DNA of 64,000 nt from Collybiopsis luxurians FD-317 M1 (taxonomy: Eukaryota; Basidiomycota; Agaricomycetes; Agaricales; Omphalotaceae). The position numbers and the translations under genes are program-made. Under the pieces are notes generated by a model. The model was not told where the DNA came from, did no database searches, and saw only the letters and a list, made by a program, of their open reading frames with translations. This document shows, one piece after another, positions 45,143-57,077 of this stretch; position 1 is the first letter of the stretch; each line of letters opens with the position of its first letter. The stretch is from contig KN834750.1 in the NCBI GenBank assembly GCA_000827265.1, positions 1,279,297 to 1,343,296 of the forward strand, given 5' to 3'.

Positions 45143-48100
45143 ATGTCTACCCCGCTTCAACCAGAAAAGCAGCGCCAAAATCCTCAGAAGAAACCAATCA
45201 GCAAGGAGAATGAACGACAAGTTACTGACCCCATAACCCACCTGCCAATCACCATCCATGACAATACTTCCATCGAACTTGAGCAAATTCCACCTCCTCG
45301 TTCCGACTCAAAGGCTTCTGAGGGAATGGAAAAGAAAGACATGAGTCAAGATAGTCATGTAGGGCTGGAACAGGCCATTTGGGAAGAAACGCATAAAGGC
45401 CGGTGGGAAGAGGGTGATTCTGACCGGAAACGTACCGCTATTATTGTTGCCATTTCTGTATCTTTAGGCGGTTACTCGACGTTAATCCTGTCAAACGCGC
45501 TTGGCAGGATATTCGGCAGCGGGAGACCTCAAGGGTCTGGTCACCTCGATATATTGGTCGGAAGTGTGGCGTGTAGTCTTCTCGCAGTAACCGCAGCATT
45601 TATCATTCTTCGTCATAATGCCAAAGACGTGAATACACAAGAGGAGGTAGGCGTCGAAGTATCATTGCTCAATTACTGTATTTTCTCAAAATATTTGCAG
45701 AATTATCCTGCCAAACCTTCCGCCCCAGAGGATGAATGTAACTGGCTCAATTCTTTCCTCGGCGCTCTGTGGCCTATAGTGAACCCGGCTTTGTTCACTG
45801 CAGTCTCCGACATGCTTGAAGATGCCCTTCAGGCCGAAATGCCCAAGATGATTCATGCAGTACGCGTTGCCGACATTGGCCAAGGTTCCGAGTCATTGCG
45901 GATATTGGGCATCAAATGGTTAGATGGTACCCATGCGTCTGAGGAGCGTGATGGAATGGTTGCTGAAGAAGGAGATTTTGTCAATTTCGAGGCGGCGGTG
46001 GCGTATCGCGCACGGTCTTCCACCTCACTCAAGGGAAAATCGGCGAACCTACATTTGCTGGTGCAGTTCTGGGTCACCGGTGGAATCGTTTTTCCCGTTT
46101 GGGTTGAGATAACTGGAATACTGGCCTCCGCCCGCGTCCGCATTCACCTCACTCCGAACCCTCCATTTTTATCTCTGATGACTTTGACGCTCTTGGGTCA
46201 ACCCAAAGTTGCCATCACTGCAACTCCATTGGCCAAGAATTTTCTCAATGTTATGGATATACCGGGACTTTCGAGCTGGATACAGCGGAGCATCGACTCT
46301 GCAATATCCGAGTATATTGCCCCGCGCAGTATCAGTCTGGATTTGAAGACGGTGCTGATTGGGAGAGAGAAGATGGATACAGAAGCCCGTGGTGTCGTCT
46401 GGATTAACGTCAAGTCTGCGGAAGGTTTCAAGAACGGAGATGGCATCGAGTTTTGGAAGAGCGAAGACGGCCGCAAGGGGGACGTTTACGTCACTGCTAG
46501 CTGGGGCAAGTGGGGAAAGCCGCTATGGTCCACTAGGTAACAATCAGTCTTTGGTGCGAGATAACTTTCATGTGAACCTTATCCACCGCAGAATCATACA
46601 GAATGAAGGGCATCCAATTTGGGAAGAAAATACCGCTTTGCTCGTCGCCCCTGCCGAGATCCACGCTCAAGAAAAACTCAAGCTTCAATTATGGGATTCC
46701 GGTAGGGGTTCTTTCTTGTCAACTTATACTGTCTCTCACATTAATTACGCCGTCTTTAGACCGTTTTACTGCAGATGATAGCCTTGGCACGGTCGAACTG
46801 TCGCTATTCGACATTATGAATAATTCTGAAACCCACAATCGTCTCGGAGATCGAACGGACCACTTTTTAGCTGAAGACGGAAAATCCGAATGGCCGGGAA
46901 CACTCTCCTGGTCGGTCGGCTATTTTACTAAAACAACGCTCGAGCAGCACCTGGCACACAAGGAGGACGAAGATGTTGAAGAGCTGAAGAAGAACATCGA
47001 GGAAGAAGCAAAGGCTAAACTGCGCGAAGCCGAGACGCGTAAACAGGGTGAAAGACGAGACGAACTTGAAGATCAGAAAAAGGAAGATTGGCGTGAAAAG
47101 TCAGAAGAAATTGTGGCTGGAAATCCTCCGACAAAGGAGTGGCCGGCGGGCATCCTTAGCGTCCGTATAGAACAGATCACTGGCGTCGAGCTCGACAGCC
47201 CGAGGCAGTCTGGATCAAAGACGACGAAAACTGGGGAAGAAGGGGTGGAGAACGAGGAGGGCGATGATATGCCTAGCCCGTATTGCACCATCATCGTCAA
47301 TCATACGAAGGTATACAAGACGAGAACAAAGATGAAAGCGAATAACCCTTATGTAAGTATCTTCCCTCTCCAGAGTACTTCTATCCTCACTGTCCATCGA
47401 TGTAGTACGATGCCGGAACAGAAAGGTTCATAAGATCCTGGCCTACTGCCATCGTCATGATCGCAGTCCACGACGCCCGGCTACATGAAGTCGATCCACT
47501 CATTGGTGTCGTTGTTCTTCCACTTCAACATCTTTTTGTCAAGCGTGGTCGGTCACAGGTGACCGACACATTTCCTCTTGTCGGTGGCATGGGTTATGGC
47601 CGATTAAAGTGTTCGTTGACATTTCGGAGCGTGCAAATACAACCATCACCGGAGCAGATCCCAAGCACACTGTTGGGCTGGGACATCGGTACACTTGAGG
47701 TCAAGCCGGAGACCGTTCGTGCCTCCTCTGACCTCCCGGAAGACCTCAAATTTGCTAGGATACTCTTCCGTACGCTCTTTGGCAGGGACAAAGCTCTTCC
47801 AACAAGCTCACACGATGGCTGGCACCAAAAGAAAGACAGACCGATCCGCCTCGCTGTCAAAAAGCGTTTCGCTTCCTGCCTCTTGATCCAATTTCGGAAG
47901 AGCGCTCTCGGACCAGACAAAACTCCTGCTTTCGGTACCTTGTGGTTAAAAGACCTGCCGGACGTGGAAGAAGTTGCTGTGCGGGTTGCCGTGAGACGGA
48001 ACCGAGGAAATGCAATGATACGAGGTCGGTTCAACGCTAGTGAGGATATCGGTGAGAAGATTGGGGAACTGGAGATGCGATTGCGCTTTTGGCCAGGATT

Positions 48101-48524
48101 AAGCGGCTATCATCATTCGTTGGCGGACGATGATCTATCGATGGCAGATGTGATGGAGGTGTTGGATGCGGCGGAGCAGTCGGAGGAAGTTTCGAAAGAG
48201 ATGCTATATGAAGGTGAGCTGGATAGTGACGATGAGCTGGTGGGAGGGTCCTCGACCTCTTCTTCCTCATCATCTGAATCCGGCGAGTCCGAGAGCGAGG
48301 AAGGAGGAGGCAGAGTGAGTAACGTCAAAGCCTCGATGAAGAACTACAATAAAAGAAAAGGGGAGTTGCATCGAAAGCATCGTGGACTCATGCAGTGGAG
48401 TGCAGCGAGGAAAGTAGCATGGATTGGAAGGAGTACTGAGGACGAGGCTAGGAAGGTGAAGCAAAAGGTAATAGGAAAGATGAAACACCAGCAAAGGGAC
48501 GGCGGTGTCGAAAAGGAGGTTTGA
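45143..48524 (+). CDS. SMP-LT and C2 domain protein, Mug190-like (tricalbin group)
   Basis: Exons 45143-45646, 45701-46536, 46592-46701, 46760-47352 and 47406-48524 give 1053 residues. The acidic N-terminus is followed by two membrane segments (IIVAISVSLGGYSTLILSNA and ILVGSVACSLLAVTAAFIIL), an ER hairpin. The SMP lipid-transfer domain runs from about residue 190: ECNWLNSFLGALWPIVNP, then ISLDLKTVLIG. C2-like blocks follow (GVVWINVKSAEGF; LSVRIEQITGVEL with PSPYCTIIVN). A charged coiled segment (EELKKNIEEEAKAKLREA) separates them, and a Ser/Asp/Glu-rich stretch precedes a basic C-terminus. It probably moves lipids at ER-plasma membrane contacts. S. pombe Mug190 has the same layout; the role here is inferred. 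Confidence 0.88.
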
Positions 48525-48868
48525 TTATTAGGACTAAAGAATCAATTCATCCTCACTTGGACTTTGATATTGGACATTTGGAGCCACGAATTGATTTATT
48601 CTAGTAGCTGCATCTTGGCGTAGGTTAGCTATGATGACGTATCTAGAGTATATGGCCATGTTGCTTGCATGAAAGTTTGCGGGAGATATCAGAGTAGGGA
48701 AGCATCAACGCGTTGCCATTGACCAAAAGATTGCCAAAAGAGTCAGAGTATTTACACCTTTGACGGAATAGGAAATAATGTCCTGCGAAAAATCTTGAAA
48801 ATCCTATGTAAATGCGCCAGCGGTCTTTACTCGTACTTATATATGTTGTACCGGCCTAACAATCTTCG
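48525..48868. other. gap between convergent genes
   Basis: 3' flanks of the SMP/C2 gene and the first seven-helix receptor. No feature seen. Confidence 0.5.
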
Positions 48869-50498
48869 TCATGCTGACACAGGTAACGGTGGAAGGTCCT
48901 TCTCGTAATACTTCACAGACACTGGAGATTCGATAGTTGAATCACAGCTCGATTTGAGTTGAACCATGAACGAGCTATTCTCCTTCCTCCACTTCCATTT
49001 CCAGAACATCCAAATTTTGAGAAGATCCTGATGATTCGATTTGTAGAATTAATGTAAACCCAAGCAGCGTGACTTGCCTTCTGTGATCCAAAGACGAAAA
49101 CTGCGGCAACGGGAACTACATATGGGAATAGAGATCGCAGTGAACCATCAGTTAATGGAACGAGAAGCATTCGAAGTATTCTCAGAGATCGCGAGGGATA
49201 ATTACTCACTAAAAGAAACCACAATATTCAACGCCGCTCCATGATGAATGGTAAAAGTAAAGAATAAACTTAGCCTAGCGGTGCAATTAGACGTAAAGGC
49301 GTTTACCAAGGGAGCGAAGGCCTGCTCACCCCAATGCAAAGATACCAAAAATACTGAATACGAATACCCGGAACATCATCGACAACATGTTGACCCGGCT
49401 TGAACCAGCAAGGCCCTGAAACATAGCCCAATGTTTGCGAAGAAGGACAACCATGGCAACTGCACGGAATTCAGCAAAGAGTCTCGATTGGAAACCTCAA
49501 AGCAGACTTGCTCTCAATGATAACTGCAGGGAGTAACACGACAGCAGCGATCCCAGCTGATATTCTTCCACTGCATAAATGGACAAAGAAACCGTCGAAG
49601 GGGAGCGAAAATAGAGAGAAACGGAATTGTTAGTTCAAGAAATCTGAGGTTGCTGTCTTTTACTTACGGAACAGCTATGCCTGAATTGCAGTACATCCCG
49701 CTACCCGTCACTCTTACAGAATCAGGTTGCGTCAAGCCAAACTAGTTCAAAGAGCCAATGAGTATATACACTACTGTCCAAACTCAAGGAGATTCGAGCT
49801 CTGAGTTCTGTGAAGTTTGAAGCTCACAGCCAATGCCTCGGCGCAGATTCCAAACAACAGAATGTAAGGCAGAGTCAAAATCTAAACAGGGATTTCAACC
49901 ATTTGAACATAAAAAAGGTTTTAAAGCGTACAATCTTGGTTAATAGCTTCTGTGCCCTCACGGGTTTCTTGAACAAGAACAAGTGCACGTTGAACCATAT
50001 CTAAGATAGACTTCAATTAGATGCCCGGCAGAACAATCAAAAACATACCTGAACCACCAGGCCCAACGTCGCTGTCGCGGTGCTATGTACGGAAGTCACT
50101 GACAGCTCTGAGCAATTCTCGCACATCTGCACTTACAAAGGAGGCGCGGCATATATGGCTGCGCTTTGCACTACGCACAACCCAAATGGTACATTTTGGT
50201 TGTTCCCAGAAAGATCGATATTTCCAGCGAAAAGCAGCAGAGTGTAGGATATGCTGGAAATAATCCAAGACCCAATGAAATTGTACCAGGTTGGGTGACG
50301 CTTGATTGGGGAGCTAAAACGCGCACTAAGGATCGTGATGATGCTGCCGAAGAGACCGATAAGTTGAAGAACGAGGAAGAAGACGATGAGAGGAGCAGAG
50401 TGTTGAGAGGCATCCGGGGAGAGATCTTGGAGGAAAATATGATTGGTCATCTCATCTTCCGCCGCCCCACGCATCCTCAACCGCAGAATTACGCCCAT
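48869..50498 (-). CDS. seven-helix membrane receptor-like protein 1
   Basis: Agaricomycete-type seven-transmembrane protein. Start 50498 (or a Met a few codons later); stop at 48869. Helix 1 APLIVFFLVLQLIGLFGSI is followed by HPTWYNFIGSWIISSISYTL (helix 2), GLCVVQSAAIYAAPP, TATATLGLVVQIW, ILTLPYILLFGICAEALA, ISAGIAAVVLLPAVIIES, and FRVFVFSIFGIFALG. The cytoplasmic tail includes DLLKIWMFWKWKW and ends YEKDLPPLPVSA. About ten exons. The last intron, 49028-49077, has a GC donor (GCAAGT). It matches the paralogue at 51320 in helix order and in the tail motif VWMFW / IWMFW. It is not a Ste3 pheromone receptor. Ligand and G-protein coupling are unknown. Confidence 0.8.
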
Positions 50499-51319
50499 CC
50501 CGTGTGCCAGAAGAAAGATTCAACGAGCCAAAAGAAACGCCTGCGTCCTTCAAGGACGGGCAAAAAATAAATACTCCTAACGCAAGCGTGGAAGTGAACG
50601 AAATCAAGGAAGGTGTCTGTGTTTTGGCAACTTAATATCCCTATTGATAACATTCGAACATGCATTGCAGCACAGTCGAGATATCGTTGCATAGTAATAT
50701 GAAAAGTGAATGAGAGCGCGGTATACCCTTGTATACCGTGTTTGAAGGTTTCCACGCGTTACCGAAAATCGCTGACAGTCGGTGTGATAATCCAGGATTT
50801 GGGAGGCTAAGACATCGCTACTGGCCACCGTTTAGCACAATCATCTGCAGTAACTGCATAAGTATGTAGTACGTACCTTGACTGTAAGGTAAGTAGAGGT
50901 GGGCGAACTTTCATGTCATTGATTACTTTCGCAAGCGTACATGCTCTTTTCACAATGGAGAGCAATAGATATGAATTCCATAATCAACTGGTTGAAATCT
51001 GAAGTCTGAGGCCTAAAGGAGCACCATTATTTGTTGCATCAACGACGCCCATGATCGTATCAGATCGAAATCGAAAGATGGGATACCTGAAATTCGTTCA
51101 TTCGACTAAGCTACAGTACACGCACAACTGCTATTTATTTAGTAACATATGGGCATCCTCCATCCAAACCGCCGCGCACCACGAACCAGTGGTGATACTA
51201 GCTGGCTCCCAAGATGGTCAATGGCCGGTAAGCTTCTGTTGTTGTTGGAAGTTGATTATATAGGCGCTGAGCGCTGAGCGCGACTTGACCTTGTCCTCGT
51301 ATTTGGATCCTTGTTTAAA
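50499..51319. other. gap between the two tandem receptors
   Basis: Promoter region of receptor 1 and 3' flank of receptor 2. An open frame at 51051-51263 shows no feature. Confidence 0.5.
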
Positions 51320-52971
51320 TCAAAATTCTCGAGGACTATTCAAGCTATCAGATTTCTCGATCGAGGAATCTAGTCTGTTATGCGTGTCCAACTTTTCCAT
51401 GACGTCCGAATCATCGACTATCGTACTTTGGTAAATTGAAACCGATATCGTCCGGGAGCCTGATGTTTGAGAAGAGCGATATTGATTCGACGTGATTTGT
51501 TTGCGTGACGGATCCAGATAACTTTGGCTTGATGAACGCCAGCGATGAGTGCGCAGACTTGGTCGGTGTTGCGTGATACTACCGGACTCCGTTGGACTTG
51601 CTGAAGTCGGAGTTGAAACTGGCACGTGAGTCTCCGGTTGGGAAGATGTTCTCCAGAACATCCATACTTGCAATATATCCTGTACTCGAAATCTTAAAAT
51701 CAGCATCGAAGCTCAGTGGAATGATGGAGGAGTTATACGTTTTGGGTTCCAAATATTAGCAATCCTAGCAAGGGAACTGACAACGCCGTCGAATCAGAAA
51801 TATGAATGATGATCCAATTGGGTACTCACTCAGTGAGAGTAGAAAAATTCCCCGATTCCTCGTCGAATGAGTTATGAACAGTATGCCGACACTGCGGATG
51901 CAAAGAGCGTGAAACTCATAGTAATACAACGGGAAACAACTGCTTACACGAACGTAAATAGATCCACGAAACAAAACAACAGCACGCGGATGATAAACGC
52001 CAAAGGTTGCGAGGTTCTAGCAAGAGAAGCACGGTTTCGGTGAACTTTAATGGCCATCCAGGCTAGCGATTCGCCGAATGGTTAGTCAACAAAAATTTAA
52101 GGGTCGGGTATGATTTTACTGACTCTCGGCGGCAGCCACTCCTATGCATGCTATTATTGCTACCCCAGAGCTGACTAGTGAGCTAAAAATGACATTTAGA
52201 TTGTTGATTAGAGAATCAGAGAAAGACCTACGGTTCACGTAACTCTAGATGGCAATAGTAGCCAGAAGGACTGATTTCCACCGCTCGTGGATTCGCGTGG
52301 CCAACCTGCACGTTACTTTTCAGTGGTGCGTATTTCGAATTGAGATTGAGGCTTACCAGAAATAAGGAAATGAACATAACGATCCAGATAATATAAGGAA
52401 TGACAGCCAGCTGTGCACAGGTAAATAATCAGTTGAAACTCGAAAAGAGCATGTAAACAAAGGTCTGGAAGACGAACCAGTGTGGATGTGATTGCATTCA
52501 CATGAAGCATGGGAACTTTGAGTGCCGCTCGAATGTACAGCAGAACCTGAAATAAAGAAACATCAGCGCAAATCCTAGAAAAATATTTGAGATTACCTAC
52601 ATGCAAACACATTCCCAAACTTGTAAAACCGGTTCTATAAATGAATGTCTCAGAACGCGTAGATTATCAAAGTTTATTTGTGCTCACAAAACAGGATTCG
52701 CGTACACCAACGCGGCTTGCGTCAGACACACATGCCACGCTCTACTGCCTACAGGGAAATCCGAAACGACACCGTCTCCGATTGCAGTGTATGAGTTCAC
52801 AACTACTATGAGCGTGTAACCCAAGCAAGATATTATCCATGATATGCAAAAGGTGTACCACGTTGCGTATCGCTGGACCCGTGGAGACAAGAACGCAGTA
52901 AGCATGACCAGGAGAAAGAAAAAGGCGCCGATAGACTGGAGAGCGACAAAGGCTCTAACACTGTCCTCCAT
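51320..52971 (-). CDS. seven-helix membrane receptor-like protein 2
   Basis: Start 52971 (MEDSVRAFVALQSIGAFFF); stop at 51320. Helix 1 runs straight from the N-terminus. The helix 2 block ATWYTFCISWIISCLGYTL parallels WYNFIGSWIISSISYTL of receptor 1, and LTQAALVYANPVL parallels its VVQSAAIYAAPP. Further segments: VLLYIRAALKVP, LAVIPYIIWIVMFISLFL, SSGVAIIACIGVAAAE, FIIRVLLFCFVDLFTFVVG and LLGLLIFGT. The tail begins DILQVWMFW and carries a Ser/Thr-rich extension of about 110 residues (HRPSLRTHRW, SGSRTISVS) that receptor 1 lacks; it could be phosphorylated. About eleven exons. Tandem orientation and shared splice layout indicate a local duplication. Confidence 0.8.
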
Positions 52972-54247
52972 GGCGGGCGGCGGATGTGACGATTCAAAAG
53001 AGTGTAAGAGGAATTCGAAAAGGTTGCCGATATAAGAGGTGAGAGAGTTTTCTGGAAAGAAACGCGAAGAGAAGGTATATAGCCGATGTGGGATGTGAGA
53101 TCAGATGCGATGGACCACAAAGTTGACCTGATGCACTGGACTTATCATTAAATTGTGGACGACAATCATATTGATGACACTGAATTACCGCTTCACAAGG
53201 TACGAGGCCTAAAAAGGTGGAGCTGAATCTTCTGCACCTCAAGGTCATATCTTTGGCGAAACATCTGCTGATCACGTCCGCGTAGCCGTATGTATGTCTT
53301 CAATTCCTGATAACAAGAAGTTTTTCATTTTGTACCATCTGCCTCATCCGGGTCCGTCCCTGTAGGACATTGAACTCAATTTGATGTAGATGCACGGTAA
53401 CGGGGAAACTGAGCTACTACTCACAAGTTACTGGTAACATATGAAAGATGTGCGATGATCATGAGGAGGGACCATCACCCTCCGTTACCGCCGAAATTGC
53501 TTTTTCACCGTTGCCTTTTGACCGTGGCTGCCGTTGCTACCAGTTGCTACCGACAAGCAGTCGAAACTTGTAGGTCTTTTTAGAACTCAATCGAGATGTG
53601 TGAGTGAACTCAATTCTTACCTCACCTCAAGTTTCCCTGGAGAGTTGAGACTGAGACGGCGTTCAAGGTATGGATTTGACGCTTCGCATCGACCTGATAG
53701 CTGCGCGAGAGCTATGTATATCTGCCAAGGAAGGCTTGACAGGTTTCGGACGAAAAGCGAGACAACAAGCCGAATTTTGCCGCGCGTGACAATTCGCGGT
53801 ACCGTGATGGTCACGAGTAGGTTAACGCGCCAAATGAACTCTCGAGTGATGATGCGCGAAAGCCTAATTTTTTTTTATTTCGGAGGTTCATGATTCGTGG
53901 ATTTCTCAAAGTCTATGATAGAAACCAAGGTATGGAAGTCCTAGGATAGAGTCTCAAACAGCGCGACACTCTGTCTCATAAGTGTGAGATAAATTTAAGT
54001 ACTGCGGAATTTGGCCAAGCAGACCAGGATTAATCTATTAGATACTAACGCCTAAACGAGGTTTTACTCAAAATAGGAGAAGACATTACAATGATAGTAG
54101 ATTGAGCATTGGCATTGAGGTCCCAGGAATAAATGACTATGGATACAAGTGAGATAGGTCGAAAGGTACAAACTCCCAAGACTGACAAACAATTTTTTAA
54201 CAATATAGAGCTGGAACCAGGATGGGGAGAAGTGGAAGATTTTGATT
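52972..54247. other. intergenic region, nothing recognised
   Basis: Between receptor 2 and the GT90 end. An open frame at 53534-53893 is not supported. A poly-T/AT-rich patch lies near 53870. Confidence 0.5.
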
Positions 54248-56437
54248 TTACGATGCAACCCAAGAATCATAGTCGAATGACATGGAATCCCGCTCAATGC
54301 TCATAACTCGAGCGTACTCCAGAAGCAGTCTGTACGAAAAGATGAGAATCTCGAGTAACGAACATGAACTACTAGGATAACGAACCTAAAGTTGTAGGCT
54401 ACCAGGTCCTTGTAGCGCCAAAACTCCAAACTCCACTCTCTTCCCTGAGCACCTATTTTCTTGGCCAGATCATCATGACCCAGGTTACCATTAAGATCGC
54501 CCCGAAAGAAGGTGAAAGAGTCCCAAAGGTCGGACAAATCGATTTGAACGGGGACATACTGAACCCACGGTTGGATGCGGTCGGTAAACCTGAAAAATCG
54601 CATCAGGAAAGAAGACAGCGATGAAGAGAAGAAAACTCTTACCATTCAGGATAAACGGTTGCCTTGAAGATACACGACGACGTCGTAATAAGTCGTTTGA
54701 AGCGAGAGGACCAAGCATTACCGTCCATGTCTAACACATATTTGAACTCGCCGGCCTCCACTGTGTCGACATAGTTTTTATACTGGAACATCGTTGCCAT
54801 CTTCGAACAAGTAAGCTCGTGGCAAGCGGTCGGTTTACCAGCAAAAGCAATATCCAACATCGCAGGTGCCCAACGTCCCTTATCCACCACGGTGCCCTGA
54901 CCGACCGGTTCACCCTTCTTTGCTCCAAGCCCAAGAATCCGCAAGTTCGAGTAAAGGTTGTTCTGAGCCCAATCGACCATCCTGATCCGATGAGACAAAC
55001 GCCACAAGAGCTTAGGGTCACGCTCGTCCGAGTGGAATGAACCAGTGTTACCGCCACGCCAGTGAAGCCGTTCATCAGACTTATTTTCCCAGTTAGGGTT
55101 TGTATCAGGCTCAATGTCTATCATCCAGCACATCGGCATAGCGACAGTGATATCACGATGCATCGTCGAAGGACTTAGACTGAAGAATGGCGATACAGTT
55201 GTCTTAGGGGGTGGACCTTGAAAATGATTGACAAACTGACCGTGCTGGCGGAGAAGATGCGGATGTTGGCAAGGGTCCATAGATGCCCGATGGTCATGAA
55301 TGAATGTTCGCGAGCTTGAAGGAGACATGGGATCTGTACAAGACCTATTGAACGGGGAAGGATCGTAAAATTCCAAAGGAGTGCTCCAAACAGGAGACAT
55401 CGGGTCACAAATGTCAAGCCAACCATTGTGGCGGGAAGGCTGTGGGCGATTGAGCATGGATATTGCTGAAAGAAGGAAAACTCGTTACGCAAACTTTGGA
55501 AAGATGCGGAGAATTGAGCTTACTCTCCCCTTTCTTCGCAGCAAGAAGTGCTTCATTCCATAAGCTCCACTCGATGTTCATTTCGGGGTTGTCAAGGGGG
55601 TTCAAATTGGCACGGAAAGGCGGAATGTATCGTTCGAGATCAGCATCTCTGAGCATCTCTACGATAGACTTTCCGCCTCTTGTCACATCAAAGTGGGCTT
55701 GGGTTTTCAAAGACGAGTTGAGGATCGTGATGGGGTCGTCTACATTGAGCTTTCCTATGGTGTAGGTATCACATTTCGTCCAAAGTTCGTGGTTCAGCTG
55801 TTCAGCCTGGAGATCATGCGGATCAATACCCCAATAGGCCTCAAAGTCCCTATTGATCTGGTCATATTCGTCTGGAAGCTGAACGTTGTTTTCCTCTACG
55901 TATCTCCACCTATAGTATCAGTTTCAGTCTTGTCGCACTTTCCGAGAAAAAAAGAGAGACTGACCATATATCAAAGCCAACAGGTGGTTTGCGTCTGTAT
56001 CTTCTCTCGTACTCGACGACAGCTTCGTGCAAACTGCGACTAGCTTTCTGCAGCTTTTTCTGCCAATTGGCTTCACTTTTCTCCATCAACTCGAAGATAG
56101 GGTGTTGGCCTTCAGGATTGACCTCGAGCAAGCCATTCGGGTTGTAGCGATGCTCTGTGAAGGTGACCTCTTGAACTGGCTCAAGAATACGTTCTGCCTC
56201 GGACGCGGGGGAACGTGAAGCATCCCCTATAACCATATCAAGAGGAAACTTTGATCGTGAAGGCTCTCCTCCCGTTTTGACAAGAATATCTGTTGTATGC
56301 CCTCCTTCCAGCGCATTTTTGATATAGTTCCTGGAAAGAAAGATAAAGCAAATTGCCGAGATAAGGGCGAAATGCCTGCGACTCGGGGAGAATCGACGCG
56401 AAATACTGGGCATTTGGATGGAACGAGCAGTGAGCAT
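54248..56437 (-). CDS. type II membrane glycosyltransferase, GT90/CAP10 family
   Basis: Golgi enzyme related to the Cryptococcus capsule protein Cap10 and to xylosyl/glucosyltransferases of family GT90. Start 56437 (MLTARSIQMPS); a Met at 56413 is possible. An N-terminal anchor HFALISAICFIFLS is followed by a stem region and by VGFDIWRW, typical of the family lead. The catalytic region shows FNRSCTDPMSP, HDHRASMDPCQHPHLLRQHG, VAMPMCWMIDIEP, SDERDPKLLWR, ILGLGAKKGE, DIAFAGKPTACHEL, MFQYKNYVDTVEAGEFKYVLDMDGNAWSSRF (in two parts), KATVYPEWFTDRIQPWVQYVPV and GREWSLEFWRYKDL. Six or more exons. The final exon ends in YDSWVAS. Acceptor glycan unknown. Confidence 0.9.
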
Positions 56438-57077
56438 CGCCCGCTTCGAAGGAGACGCCTTTGTAGTGTGTACATCTTGATTTTTGACAGTGGATACTTG
56501 CCGTTGGCATAATTCCGAATAAGATAGGTTCCTGGCTTGACCTGACTGGAATGGAAACTACCATTTCTAGCTAATGTTCGAGCACCGGTTTCTATTGAAG
56601 TCTAATCAACCAGACCTCCCGGGGATCAAATCAAGCGACCGGAGGTGGCGGAGCTTGTATTTGCTTTCCCGAAGCTAGGGTCAGGACAAGACCCTGAGCA
56701 TCTCCAAAATTGCCATTCAGAACGCCACTGGATCATACACTTCGGAGAGGCTGGCAGAGGTAAAAGATATCTGCGAATCGCGATCAACCGCACAAAGTAG
56801 CAGTGATACCATACGTGCAATGTACAAGGGTATTTATTTACTAACCATAGACATAGATTACAAGTTTGTGTATCGTACTTCATCATGAATTATAGCATAA
56901 CGATTGCGTCTTCCCCCCAAAAAATTTCCAAACGACGACAAGAAAACCAAACAGACGGGAAGTACCAGATATAGAAATGGTCTATGAAGAGAGGTATGCA
57001 AGAAGACGATAGATAGATAAATATACTTACAAATCGGAAAACCACGAATCAAACCAAAATCTATGGTGTATGCATAC
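56438..57077. other. gap between kinase end and GT90 start
   Basis: Promoter of the GT90 gene and 3' flank of the kinase-like gene. Open frames at 56626-56886 and 56858-57142 show no feature. Confidence 0.5.

Noticed and set aside
54639..55457. GT90 middle exon as a separate gene starting at MLNRPQPSR
   Set aside because: The upstream exons join in phase and supply the membrane anchor and stem typical of the family.
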